From Oribacterium sp. (lineage in GTDB: Bacteria > Bacillota_A > Clostridia > Lachnospirales > Lachnospiraceae), in contig JAGAXP010000317.1 of NCBI GenBank assembly GCA_017940955.1, positions 1 through 64,000 of the forward strand: a stretch of 64,000 nt of DNA. Reading direction: 5' to 3'. The notes beneath the pieces are model-generated. The model was given only the letters and a program-made list of their open reading frames with translations. It searched no databases and was not told the origin of the DNA. Positions 8,901-16,815 of this stretch are shown piece after piece (the stretch's first letter is position 1; each line of letters begins with the position of its first letter). A program made the translations under genes and the position numbers.

Positions 8901-8949
8901 CCCCTTCCGCCTTAAACAAAAACCACTCCCCTTCCGCCTTAAACAAAAA
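8901..8949. repeat. Two direct copies of a 22-bp sequence
   Basis: CCCCTTCCGCCTTAAACAAAAA occurs at 8901-8922 and again at 8928-8949, 5 bp apart, next to palindrome family 1 copy 1 and upstream of rfbA. Function unknown. Could be a slippage product or paired protein-binding sites. Confidence 0.8.
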
Positions 8950-8971
8950 TAAATTTGTATATCCCCCCCTC

Positions 8972-9001
8972 TTGTGTTAGAATTTGAAACGTATGTATAC
9001 A
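8972..9001 (+). promoter_or_regulatory. Possible promoter of rfbA
   Basis: TTGTGT (8972-8977), 18-bp spacer, TATACA (8996-9001), about 65 bp upstream of the rfbA start. The match to the consensus is moderate. Confidence 0.35.
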
Positions 9002-9065
9002 TGTCGGGTGAACTATGCCCAAATTTAAGGGTTCTTTACCATACCTGATAGTAAAAGGAGAATTT

Positions 9066-9965
9066 ATGAAGGGAATTATACTTGCCGGAGGATCCGGTAC
9101 AAGATTATATCCACTTACACGAGTAACCTCCAAACAGTTACTTCCGATCTATGATAAGCCGATGATCTACTATCCCCTCAGCGTTCTTATGAATGCCGGG
9201 ATACGCGACATCCTGATTATTTCCACACCAAGCGACACTCCGAGATTTGAGGAACTCCTCGGAGACGGAAGCCAGTTTGGCATCAATTTACAATATAAGG
9301 TACAGCCGTCACCGGACGGACTTGCCCAGGCCTTCATCATTGGCGCAGATTTCATAGGAGATGATTCCGTTGCCATGATCCTTGGTGACAATATCTTCTC
9401 CGGACATGGTTTCAAGAAACTTCTCAGAAGTGCAGCCGCAAAGGAGAAGGGTGCAACAGTATTCGGATACTATGTTGATGATCCCGAGAGATTCGGTATC
9501 GTTGAGTTCGATAAGACAGGAAAGGCAATCTCCATCGAAGAGAAGCCCCAGCATCCAAAGTCAAATTACTGCGTGACAGGTCTCTACTTCTATGACAACA
9601 AGGTTGTGAATTACGCCAAGAACCTTAAGCCTTCAGCAAGAGGAGAGCTTGAGATCACAGACCTTAACCGTATATACCTTGAGGACGGTGAGCTGGATGT
9701 AACACTCCTGGGACAGGGTTTCACATGGCTTGATACAGGAACCCATGAGTCCCTGGTGGATGCCACAAACTTTGTACGTACCATCGAGACACATGAGCAT
9801 CGTAAGATTGCCTGCCTTGAGGAAATCGCATATCATAACGGCTGGATCAGCACTGAGAAGGTTCAGGAAGCTTATGAGATGTACAAGAAGAATGAGTACG
9901 GCCGCTATCTTAAGGACGTTCTGGAAGGTAAGTACGTTGATAAGCTCAGAGAGATTTCAAAGTAA
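9066..9965 (+). CDS. rfbA: Glucose-1-phosphate thymidylyltransferase RmlA/RfbA
   Basis: 299 aa. Catalyses dTTP + glucose-1-phosphate to dTDP-glucose + PPi, the first step of dTDP-L-rhamnose synthesis. Seen: the nucleotidyltransferase signature [11 protein letters not shown] at the N terminus, [25 protein letters not shown], the [10 protein letters not shown] loop and [10 protein letters not shown], all typical of RmlA. The ATG at 9066 is chosen because AAAAGGAG precedes it by 5 nt; an in-frame ATG at 9015 would add 17 atypical residues. First of three co-directional rhamnose genes. Confidence 0.96.
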   Translation: MKGIILAGGSGTRLYPLTRVTSKQLLPIYDKPMIYYPLSVLMNAGIRDILIISTPSDTPRFEELLGDGSQFGINLQYKVQPSPDGLAQAFIIGADFIGDDSVAMILGDNIFSGHGFKKLLRSAAAKEKGATVFGYYVDDPERFGIVEFDKTGKAISIEEKPQHPKSNYCVTGLYFYDNKVVNYAKNLKPSARGELEITDLNRIYLEDGELDVTLLGQGFTWLDTGTHESLVDATNFVRTIETHEHRKIACLEEIAYHNGWISTEKVQEAYEMYKKNEYGRYLKDVLEGKYVDKLREISK

Positions 9966-10064
9966 ATTCAGGGCTTTCTGAAAAGGATGGTTGACATGCC
10001 ATCCCTGAAGGATTTGAATTAAATAAGCCTTTAAGTCATAAAAGTAATACGAGAGGAATAAAAA

Positions 10065-11096
10065 ATGAAATATATAGTAACAGGCGGTGCCGGCTTTATC
10101 GGCGGCAACTTCATGCATTTTGCTGTTAATACTTATCCCGAGGATCAGTGGATCTGCCTTGATGCACTTACCTATGCAGGAAATCTTGAGACACTTGCAC
10201 CACTTGAGGGCAAGCCAAACTACAAGTTTGTAAAGGGAGATATCGCAGACAGAGAGTTCATCTTCAAACTTTTTGAAGAGGAGAAGCCTGATGTGATCAT
10301 TAACTTCGCAGCAGAGTCTCACGTTGACCGTTCTGTAACCGACCCGGGCATCTTCCTCCAGACAAACGTTGGCGGAACAGTTACACTTCTTGATGCATGT
10401 AAGGAGTATGGCATCAAGCGTTATCATCAGGTATCAACCGATGAGGTTTACGGTGACCTTCCTCTTGACAGACCTGATCTCTTCTTCACAGAGGACAACA
10501 AGATCAAGGCATCTTCACCATATTCAGCATCAAAGGCATCAGCAGATCTTTTCGTAATGGCATACCACAGAACCTACGGTATCCCTACAACCATCTCAAG
10601 ATGCTCAAACAACTACGGCCCGTATCACTTCCCTGAGAAGCTTATCCCGCTGGTTATCTCCAGAGCACTTAACGATGAGAAGATCCCTGTATACGGAAAC
10701 GGTGCCAATGTCCGCGACTGGCTGTATGTGACAGACCACTGCAAGGCCATCGACCTTATCGTTCGTAACGGCAAGGTTGGCGAGGTTTACAACATCGGCG
10801 GACACAACGAGAGAACAAACCTTGAAGTAGTAAAGACCATCCTCAAGGCTCTCGGAAAGCCTGAGTCACTTATCGAGTACGTTAAGGATAGACCGGGACA
10901 CGACCAGAGATATGCTATGGATCCAACAAAGATGGAGACAGAGCTTGGCTGGAAGCCTGAGTATACATTTGATACAGGAATCCCTGTAACCATTGACTGG
11001 TATCTCAACAACAAGGAGTGGTGGGAGCACATCATTTCCGGAGAGTATGAGAACTATTTCGAGAAGATGTATGTTAAGGGCAAGGGCCTTAAGTAA
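10065..11096 (+). CDS. rfbB: dTDP-glucose 4,6-dehydratase RmlB/RfbB
   Basis: 343 aa, extended short-chain dehydrogenase fold. Converts dTDP-glucose to dTDP-4-keto-6-deoxyglucose with bound NAD. Seen: nucleotide-binding GGAGFIGGNF (residues 7-16), FAAESHVDRS, the active-site STDEVYGDL, YSASKAS with Tyr153/Lys157, RCSNNYGPYHFPEKLIP and RDWLYVTDHC. Length is normal. A GAGAGG ribosome site precedes the ATG. It lies 99 bp after rfbA; that gap holds a small GGATGG/CCATCC hairpin (9983-10000). Confidence 0.97.
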   Translation: MKYIVTGGAGFIGGNFMHFAVNTYPEDQWICLDALTYAGNLETLAPLEGKPNYKFVKGDIADREFIFKLFEEEKPDVIINFAAESHVDRSVTDPGIFLQTNVGGTVTLLDACKEYGIKRYHQVSTDEVYGDLPLDRPDLFFTEDNKIKASSPYSASKASADLFVMAYHRTYGIPTTISRCSNNYGPYHFPEKLIPLVISRALNDEKIPVYGNGANVRDWLYVTDHCKAIDLIVRNGKVGEVYNIGGHNERTNLEVVKTILKALGKPESLIEYVKDRPGHDQRYAMDPTKMETELGWKPEYTFDTGIPVTIDWYLNNKEWWEHIISGEYENYFEKMYVKGKGLK

Positions 11097-11116
11097 GAGA
11101 AAGTGAGTAAAGAATC

Positions 11117-12040
11117 GTGAAAGTATTTGTTACCGGTGTCGGCGGACAGCTCGGACACGATGTCATGAACGAGCTTGCCAAAAGAGGACATGAGGGAATT
11201 GGTTCAGACATAGCACCTGTATACAGCGGCATACAGGACGGAAGCGAGGTTACAAAGCTTCCCTATGTTTCCATGGACATCACAAACCGTGAGCAGGTGG
11301 ATAAGGTTATATCCGATATCAATCCGGATGTTATCGTACATTGCGCGGCATGGACAGCAGTAGATCTTGCAGAGGATGAGGACAAGAAGGCAAAGGTTAA
11401 GGCCATCAATGTAGACGGTGTTCAGAACATTGCAGATGTGGCAAAGAAGCTTGATGCCAGGATGATCTATATTTCCACCGATTACGTATTTAACGGTCAG
11501 GGTACAGAGCCATGGAAGCCGGACTGCAAGGATTACGCTCCCCTTAACTACTATGGAGAGACAAAGCTTGGAGGAGAGCTTGCGGTTTCAGAGACCCTTG
11601 ATAAGTACTTTATAGTACGTATCGCCTGGGTATTCGGACTCAACGGAAAGAACTTTATCAAGACCATGCTCAATGTAGGAAAGACTCACGATACGGTTCG
11701 TGTGGTTAATGATCAGATCGGTACACCGACCTATACCCTGGATCTTTCGGTACTTCTTGTGGACATGCTTGAGACGGAAAAGTATGGATATTATCATGCC
11801 ACAAATGAGGGCGGATATATCAGCTGGTATGACTTTACAAAGGAAATCTATAAGCAGGCAGGTCTTGCTACAGAGGTTATTCCTGTTACCACTGAAGAGT
11901 ACGGTCTCAGTAAGGCAGCTCGTCCTTTCAACTCAAGACTGGATAAATCAAAGCTTGTCGAAAATGGATTTAAGCCGCTTCCGACATGGCAGGATGCATT
12001 ATCAAGATATCTTGAAGCATTAAAAGATATAGAGATATGA
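11117..12040 (+). CDS. rfbD: dTDP-4-dehydrorhamnose reductase RmlD/RfbD
   Basis: 307 aa SDR-family reductase, the last step to dTDP-L-rhamnose using NAD(P)H. Seen: FVTGVGGQLGHDV at the N terminus, HCAAWTAVDLAE, ISTDYVFNG, YGETKLGGE with Tyr146/Lys150, and VNDQIGTPTYT. GTG start; upstream purine content is weak as a ribosome site, which suggests coupling to rfbB 20 bp upstream. Length is that of RmlD alone, so it is not fused to the 3,5-epimerase RmlC. No rfbC is present in the window, and the epimerase must come from elsewhere in the genome. A terminator follows. Confidence 0.94.
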   Translation: MKVFVTGVGGQLGHDVMNELAKRGHEGIGSDIAPVYSGIQDGSEVTKLPYVSMDITNREQVDKVISDINPDVIVHCAAWTAVDLAEDEDKKAKVKAINVDGVQNIADVAKKLDARMIYISTDYVFNGQGTEPWKPDCKDYAPLNYYGETKLGGELAVSETLDKYFIVRIAWVFGLNGKNFIKTMLNVGKTHDTVRVVNDQIGTPTYTLDLSVLLVDMLETEKYGYYHATNEGGYISWYDFTKEIYKQAGLATEVIPVTTEEYGLSKAARPFNSRLDKSKLVENGFKPLPTWQDALSRYLEALKDIEI

Positions 12041-12047
12041 GGATAAC

Positions 12048-12075
12048 GGGACTGCCTTAATGGCAGTCCTTTTCT
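12048..12075 (+). terminator. Intrinsic terminator of the rfbABD operon
   Basis: Stem GGACTGCC/GGCAGTCC with a 5-nt loop followed by TTTTCT, starting 8 bp after the rfbD stop. Confidence 0.85.
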
Positions 12076-12106
12076 GCATTACAGAAATTAAATAGATAAA
12101 GAACTA

Positions 12107-12149
12107 ACTCCGACTTTCATCAAAAGGAGGATATCCCTCCTGTCGGAGT
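12107..12149 (+). promoter_or_regulatory. Two-tier leader hairpin upstream of the glmM-like gene
   Basis: Outer stem ACTCCGAC/GTCGGAGT (12107-12114 with 12142-12149) encloses an inner AGGAGG/CCTCCT hairpin. The inner arm contains a Shine-Dalgarno-like AGGAGG that would be hidden. A separate AAAGGAG serves the gene 25 bp further on. No T run follows, so it is a poor terminator. A regulatory role is a guess. Confidence 0.5.
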
Positions 12150-12174
12150 ATAGAATTTAAAGGAGCTTTATATA

Positions 12175-13536
12175 ATGGGAAAATATTTTGGAACAGATGG
12201 TTATAGAGGTGAGGCTAATGTCAATCTTACTGCGGACAGTGCATTCCGCGTAGGTAAGTTCCTTGGCTGGTACTATGGAAAGGACAAGAAGGACGGAGAG
12301 AAGTGCCGTATCGTTATCGGAAAGGATACCCGCCGTTCAAGCTACATGTTCGAGTATGCCATTGCTGCAGGTATTACAGCCACCGGAGCCGACGCTTATC
12401 TTCTTCATGTAACAACCACACCATCTGTTGCTTATGTGGCACGTTCCGAGGATTTTGACTGCGCTGTTATGATTTCAGCTTCACACAATCCTTACTATGA
12501 CAATGGATTAAAGGTTATAAACGGAAACGGAGAAAAGCTTGGAGAGGATGTTATCGCTGAGATAGAAGCTTATCTTGACGGTGAAACCCCGGAGGTACCT
12601 CTGGCAACAAAGGATAAGATCGGCCGTACGGTAGACTTTGCGGCAGGAAGAAACCGTTATATAGGTTATCTCATTTCGCTTGCAACAAAGAGCTTCAAAG
12701 ACAAGAAGGTTGCCCTTGACTGTTCAAACGGTTCAGCTTCCTCCATTGCAAAATCCGTTTTTGATGCTCTCGGAGCAGATACCTTCGTTATCCATAACGA
12801 GCCAAACGGAACAAACATTAACGATAATTGCGGTTCCACACACATTGAGTCTCTTCAGAAATTTGTTGTGGAAAAGGGCTGTGATGTGGGATTTGCTTAT
12901 GACGGAGATGCGGACAGGTGTCTTGCTGTGGATGCAGAGGGTAATCTCATTGACGGTGACCAGATCATGTATGTCTGCGGCTGTTATATGAAGGAAAAAG
13001 GACAGCTTCAGGATGACACCATCGTTACAACGGTGATGTCCAACTTCGGTCTCTACAAAGCACTGGATGCCGTAGGCATTAAGTATGAAAAAACACAGGT
13101 TGGCGACAGATTTGTTTATGAGAATATGCTGCAGAATGGCTTCTCTCTCGGAGGAGAGCAGTCCGGGCACATTATCTTTATGAGACATGCAACCACCGGT
13201 GACGGTATCCTTACCTCTATAAAGGTTATGGAGACAATGCTGGCGATGAAGAAGTCCCTTAAGGATCTGGCGGCACCGTTTACCGTATTCCCTCAGCTCC
13301 TTAAGAATGTAAGAGTTGAGGACAAGGAAAAGGCACAGAAGGATCCAAAGGTTCTTGCTGCGGTTGATAAGGTTACAGAGGAGCTTGGTTCAGATGGAAG
13401 AATCCTTCTCAGAGCTTCCGGAACAGAGCCTTTGGTAAGAGTCATGGTTGAAGCGGATACCATGGAGAAATGTGAGAAATATGTATCCCAGGTTATAGAA
13501 GTTATGAAAGAACTGGGTCTAGTGCTGAACGATTAA
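12175..13536 (+). CDS. glmM: Phosphohexomutase, probably phosphoglucosamine mutase GlmM
   Basis: 453 aa, alpha-D-phosphohexomutase superfamily. Likely reaction: glucosamine-6-phosphate to glucosamine-1-phosphate, feeding UDP-GlcNAc for peptidoglycan and glycans. Seen: FGTDGYRGEAN at the N terminus, phosphoserine loop MISASHNPYYDNG (Ser103), metal-binding DGDADR, GGEQSGHI sugar-specificity loop and the phosphate-binding RASGTEPLVRVMVE near the C terminus. The GEQSGH loop and length fit GlmM better than phosphomannomutase/phosphoglucomutase, but substrate specificity is inferred. AAAGGAG precedes the ATG. Flanked by the rhamnose operon and leuA with independent leader structures. Confidence 0.82.
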   Translation: MGKYFGTDGYRGEANVNLTADSAFRVGKFLGWYYGKDKKDGEKCRIVIGKDTRRSSYMFEYAIAAGITATGADAYLLHVTTTPSVAYVARSEDFDCAVMISASHNPYYDNGLKVINGNGEKLGEDVIAEIEAYLDGETPEVPLATKDKIGRTVDFAAGRNRYIGYLISLATKSFKDKKVALDCSNGSASSIAKSVFDALGADTFVIHNEPNGTNINDNCGSTHIESLQKFVVEKGCDVGFAYDGDADRCLAVDAEGNLIDGDQIMYVCGCYMKEKGQLQDDTIVTTVMSNFGLYKALDAVGIKYEKTQVGDRFVYENMLQNGFSLGGEQSGHIIFMRHATTGDGILTSIKVMETMLAMKKSLKDLAAPFTVFPQLLKNVRVEDKEKAQKDPKVLAAVDKVTEELGSDGRILLRASGTEPLVRVMVEADTMEKCEKYVSQVIEVMKELGLVLND

Positions 13537-13549
13537 TAAGGCTATAATT

Positions 13550-13613
13550 AAGTGGGCGGAAAATGCATTTTACGCCCACTTACGATTTATAGTAGGCAAG
13601 ATTTAAACCTACT
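13550..13613 (+). promoter_or_regulatory. Tandem hairpins in the leuA leader
   Basis: Two successive hairpins: AAGTGGGCG/CGCCCACTT (13550-13558 with 13573-13581) and AGTAGG/CCTACT (13591-13596 with 13608-13613), 77-140 bp before the leuA start. The first could be a weak terminator of glmM, but no T run follows. No T-box consensus was found. Role undetermined. Confidence 0.4.
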
Positions 13614-13689
13614 GATGAATCAAATGCATAATAGTGAGGGGCCAATGGCGGTTGTGGGCTTAGGTTCTTCATGCGAAAGGAATGAGATT

Positions 13690-15447
13690 ATGTTGAATTA
13701 CAAGCGTTACAGAAGATTTCCGGCATTCAGGTATCCGGAAAGAACATGGGTGGACAAAGAAATCATAGAGGCACCTGTATGGTGCTCTGTAGATCTTCGT
13801 GATGGTAACCAGGCACTGGTGGATCCGATGAGTGTTGAAGAAAAGATAGAATTCTTCCAGATGCTGGTAAAGCTTGGCTTCAAGGAAATCGAGGTTGGTT
13901 TCCCTGCCGCATCACAGATCGAGTATGATTTCCTGCGTCAGCTCATCGAGCGCAAGATGATCCCGGAAGATGTAACCGTACAGGTACTGGTTCAGTGCCG
14001 CGCAGAGCTGCTGGAAAGAACCTTCGAGTGTCTTGCGGGTCTTGATAAGGCTATCGTTCATATCTACAATTCAACATCCATTCTTCAGAGAGATGTGGTT
14101 TTCGGAAAGTCAAAGCAGGAGATCATTGACATCGCTCTTACAGGTACACAGCTTGTAAAAAAGTATGCCAAGGATTTCCCCGGAACTATCCGTCTTGAGT
14201 ATTCTCCCGAGTCCTTTACGGGAACGGAAATGGACTTTGCGGCGGAAATATGCAACGCAGTACTGGATGCCTGGGAGTGCGGAAAGGGCAGAGAAGTCAT
14301 CATTAACCTGCCATCAACGGTGGAGATGAATACTCCCAATGTTTATGCCGACCAGATCGAGTATATGTGCAATCACTTAAAGTACCGTGAGCATGTTATC
14401 GTTTCCGTTCATCCTCACAATGACCGTGGGGAGGGTATCGCCTCCACAGAGCTCGCTCTTCTTGCGGGAGCAGACCGTGTTGAAGGAACTCTTTTCGGAA
14501 ACGGTGAGAGAACCGGTAATGTAGACATTCTCACAGTTGCCTACAATATGTTTTCACATGGCGTGGATCCAAAGCTTAATATCGAAGACATTAACCCTAT
14601 AAAGGAAGTTTACGAGAGATGCACAAAGATGAGCATCCATCCGAGAGCCCCTTATGCAGGTGAGCTTGTTTTCACAGCATTTTCAGGATCCCATCAGGAT
14701 GCCATCAATAAGGGCGTTAAGGCAATGAAGGACAGAAATAGTGAGATCTGGGAGGTTCCTTATCTTCCTATCGATCCTGCAGATATAGGAAGAAAGTACG
14801 AGCCGATAGTACGTATCAATTCCCAGTCCGGAAAGGGCGGAGTTGCCTTTATTATGGATTCCCAGTTTGGTTACAAGCTTCCTAAGGGCATGCAAAGAGA
14901 GTTTGCGGATTACATCCAGTTTGTTTCGGAGCAGGAGGGCGAGGTTTCACCTCAGGAGATCTTCGATATCTTCGATGCCTGCTATGTACAGACCAAGGAG
15001 CCTATCCACTTCAAGAATATACGTACAACGGATACCGAGAACGAGGGCGACGACAGTTTCACAACTCTTGCCAATGTTACTTACATGAACCGTGGCGAGA
15101 TGAAGAACTTTGGTGGTGTCGGAAACGGACCTATCGATGCGGTTCTCACGGGTCTTAATCATGAGATCGGCATCAAGGCCAAGGTTATCGATTATCAGGA
15201 GCATGCTCTTGGTTCAGGAACCAATGTTAAGGCGGTTTCATATATTCACCTTCTTGACATTGATACAGGAAAGACCAGCTATGGTGTGGGACTTTCATCC
15301 AATATCACACGTTCTTCAATTAGAGCGCTCTTCAGTGCGGTTAACCGTCTGTACTTCAAGGATGTGGCTGAGGAAGCCGGAAAGAAGCGCGTAGAGCAGA
15401 GAAAGCTTTCCGGTGAGAAGCCGAAGGGACTGTTTGGCAATTCATGA
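13690..15447 (+). CDS. leuA: 2-isopropylmalate synthase, LeuA type 2
   Basis: 585 aa. Condenses acetyl-CoA with 2-ketoisovalerate, the committed step of leucine synthesis. Seen: catalytic SVDLRDGNQALVDPM (Asp38), EVGFPAAS, the metal-binding HPHNDRGEG, ERTGNVDI, and a C-terminal LeuA allosteric domain for leucine feedback (about residues 440-560). The YKRYRRFPAFRYPERTWVDKE N-terminal pattern identifies the long LeuA2 form. The ATG at 13690 is chosen because an AAAGGA site lies 8 nt before it and homology begins here; the open frame reaches back to 13552, but that stretch looks like leader RNA. Followed by palindromic element family 2. Confidence 0.93.
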   Translation: MLNYKRYRRFPAFRYPERTWVDKEIIEAPVWCSVDLRDGNQALVDPMSVEEKIEFFQMLVKLGFKEIEVGFPAASQIEYDFLRQLIERKMIPEDVTVQVLVQCRAELLERTFECLAGLDKAIVHIYNSTSILQRDVVFGKSKQEIIDIALTGTQLVKKYAKDFPGTIRLEYSPESFTGTEMDFAAEICNAVLDAWECGKGREVIINLPSTVEMNTPNVYADQIEYMCNHLKYREHVIVSVHPHNDRGEGIASTELALLAGADRVEGTLFGNGERTGNVDILTVAYNMFSHGVDPKLNIEDINPIKEVYERCTKMSIHPRAPYAGELVFTAFSGSHQDAINKGVKAMKDRNSEIWEVPYLPIDPADIGRKYEPIVRINSQSGKGGVAFIMDSQFGYKLPKGMQREFADYIQFVSEQEGEVSPQEIFDIFDACYVQTKEPIHFKNIRTTDTENEGDDSFTTLANVTYMNRGEMKNFGGVGNGPIDAVLTGLNHEIGIKAKVIDYQEHALGSGTNVKAVSYIHLLDIDTGKTSYGVGLSSNITRSSIRALFSAVNRLYFKDVAEEAGKKRVEQRKLSGEKPKGLFGNS

Positions 15448-15465
15448 AGCATTTCATAATAGTCC

Positions 15466-15687
15466 GGAGCCGGAGGTCATACATTTAGAACCGAGGCGCT
15501 TCGTCAGAAAAATCTAAAATCGGACCCCTAAGAACCACTAGGCCCTCGCCAATGTAGGAGCTTTTCTTGATGAAAACTCCTACTTGGCGAGGGGGCTAAG
15601 GAAAATGGAACCAAGTGGTTCTAAGGGGTCCGATTTTGATTTTTCAAGACTCAGCTTTACGGTTCTAAATGTATGACCTCCGGCTCC
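15466..15687. repeat. Family 2 palindromic element, copy 1 (about 222 bp)
   Basis: Large nested inverted repeat filling most of the 393-bp gap between leuA and the GT8 gene. Outer arms: GGAGCCGGAGGTCATACATT with its inverse. Middle arms: TCGGACCCCTAAGAACCAC with inverse GTGGTTCTAAGGGGTCCGA. Inner arms: CCCTCGCCAA with TTGGCGAGGG, and apex GTAGGAG/CTCCTAC. The copy at 58843-59277 has the same plan, but the stem sequences differ on both arms together. The remaining bases of the gap (15688-15840) are AT-rich; I see no gene in them. Confidence 0.85.
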
Positions 15688-15840
15688 TACTTTTATATCC
15701 CCGAATGAGCTGCTTCGTCGTTCTCGTGGTAAAAAGGTGTACTTGATGGCAATCTTGAATTAATAGTGAAATGATAGTAGTATATCAAGTGCCGAATTGC
15801 GCTTATTTGGTTATTTTTAAATCATTTTGGGAAATTGTTT

Positions 15841-16815
15841 ATGAATATAGTATATGCGACTGATGACGGGTACTGTCAGCACATGGCGGTTTCCATGGCA
15901 TCATTGATCGAACATAATAAGGAAAATGAGATTGATTTTCATGTGCTGTCCGATGGTATTTCTGAAGAAAACAGGCAGAAGATCGGAGAGATGGCGAAAT
16001 TCTATGGGAGAAAGGTTGAGTTCTACCCGATAGAAGGTCTGATGCTGGATCTTAAGGACAGGATTTACGGGCTTGATACAGGGAAGTTTCGTATCACTAC
16101 TCTGGCGCGACTGCTGATGGGTTCCATACTTCCGGAAACAGTTACCAAGGTTTTGTATCTTGATTGTGACACGGTTGTGCTCAGGGATATTTCGGGGCTT
16201 TATGATCTGAGGCTAAATGACGATATCGCAGCTATGGCGGCTGAGCCTACCATTTATCCTGAAGTAAAGGAGCTGGTGGGGCTGACAGAGGAGGATAACT
16301 ATTATAATGCAGGCATGATTCTTCTCAATCTTTCCGCCTGGAGATCTGAAGACATGGAAACAAACTGTCTTGAGTACTACAATACCATGGGCGGAAAGCT
16401 TCCTTTCAATGATCAGGACATCATTAACCACGTTCTTAAGGGACGCATAAAAAGAGTAGGGCAGACCTACGATTTTATAACCAACTACTACTATTTCAGA
16501 TATGAGTCTCTGGTGGAGAAGTCAGCGGCTTACGGAAAGGGTGAGTCCAAGGAGAGCTTCAGGCTTGCAAAACATCATCCACACATAGTGCACTATGCTT
16601 CGGATGAACGCCCTTGGAATAGAGGAAACCTGAATCACTACAGTCGTGCTTATGAAAAATATCTTAAACTGACACCATTTGCCGATGCAAAGAAGGTGAA
16701 GGGAAAGGAAGCTTTTATGGTTGCTTACCATGCCATGAACATTATCACCTTCCTGGCACCTCCTGTGCGTCAGTTTATTTCGGACAAGTATTACAATGAT
16801 AAAGTTAGAAAATAA
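15841..16815 (+). CDS. Glycosyltransferase family 8 protein
   Basis: 324 aa, cytoplasmic GT-A retaining glycosyltransferase. Seen: N-terminal NIVYATDDGYCQHMAVSMAS nucleotide-sugar motif, the metal-binding DxD as YLDCDTVVL (Asp108-Cys-Asp110), FNDQDIIN and the late IVHYASDERPWN motif, all hallmarks of GT8 (galactosyl- or glucosyltransferases of LPS, capsule and glycoproteins). The acceptor is unknown. ATG 15841 is preferred to the TTG two codons earlier; the ribosome site is weak. Overlaps the next gene by 20 bp, so the two are translationally coupled. First gene of the polysaccharide block. Confidence 0.9.
   Translation: MNIVYATDDGYCQHMAVSMASLIEHNKENEIDFHVLSDGISEENRQKIGEMAKFYGRKVEFYPIEGLMLDLKDRIYGLDTGKFRITTLARLLMGSILPETVTKVLYLDCDTVVLRDISGLYDLRLNDDIAAMAAEPTIYPEVKELVGLTEEDNYYNAGMILLNLSAWRSEDMETNCLEYYNTMGGKLPFNDQDIINHVLKGRIKRVGQTYDFITNYYYFRYESLVEKSAAYGKGESKESFRLAKHHPHIVHYASDERPWNRGNLNHYSRAYEKYLKLTPFADAKKVKGKEAFMVAYHAMNIITFLAPPVRQFISDKYYNDKVRK

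Noticed and set aside
8752..8980. Several short open frames on both strands inside the family 1 palindrome
   Set aside because: Because the element is self-complementary, both strands give near-identical peptides; no ribosome sites. The same holds for frames at 62737-63006.
13537..13689. T-box or other amino-acid riboswitch upstream of leuA or thrC
   Set aside because: No T-box antiterminator consensus or terminator/antiterminator pair could be found in either leader.
13552..13689. N-terminal extension of LeuA from the first in-frame start
   Set aside because: The 46 extra residues are not LeuA-like, the region forms hairpins, and ATG 13690 has a good ribosome site.
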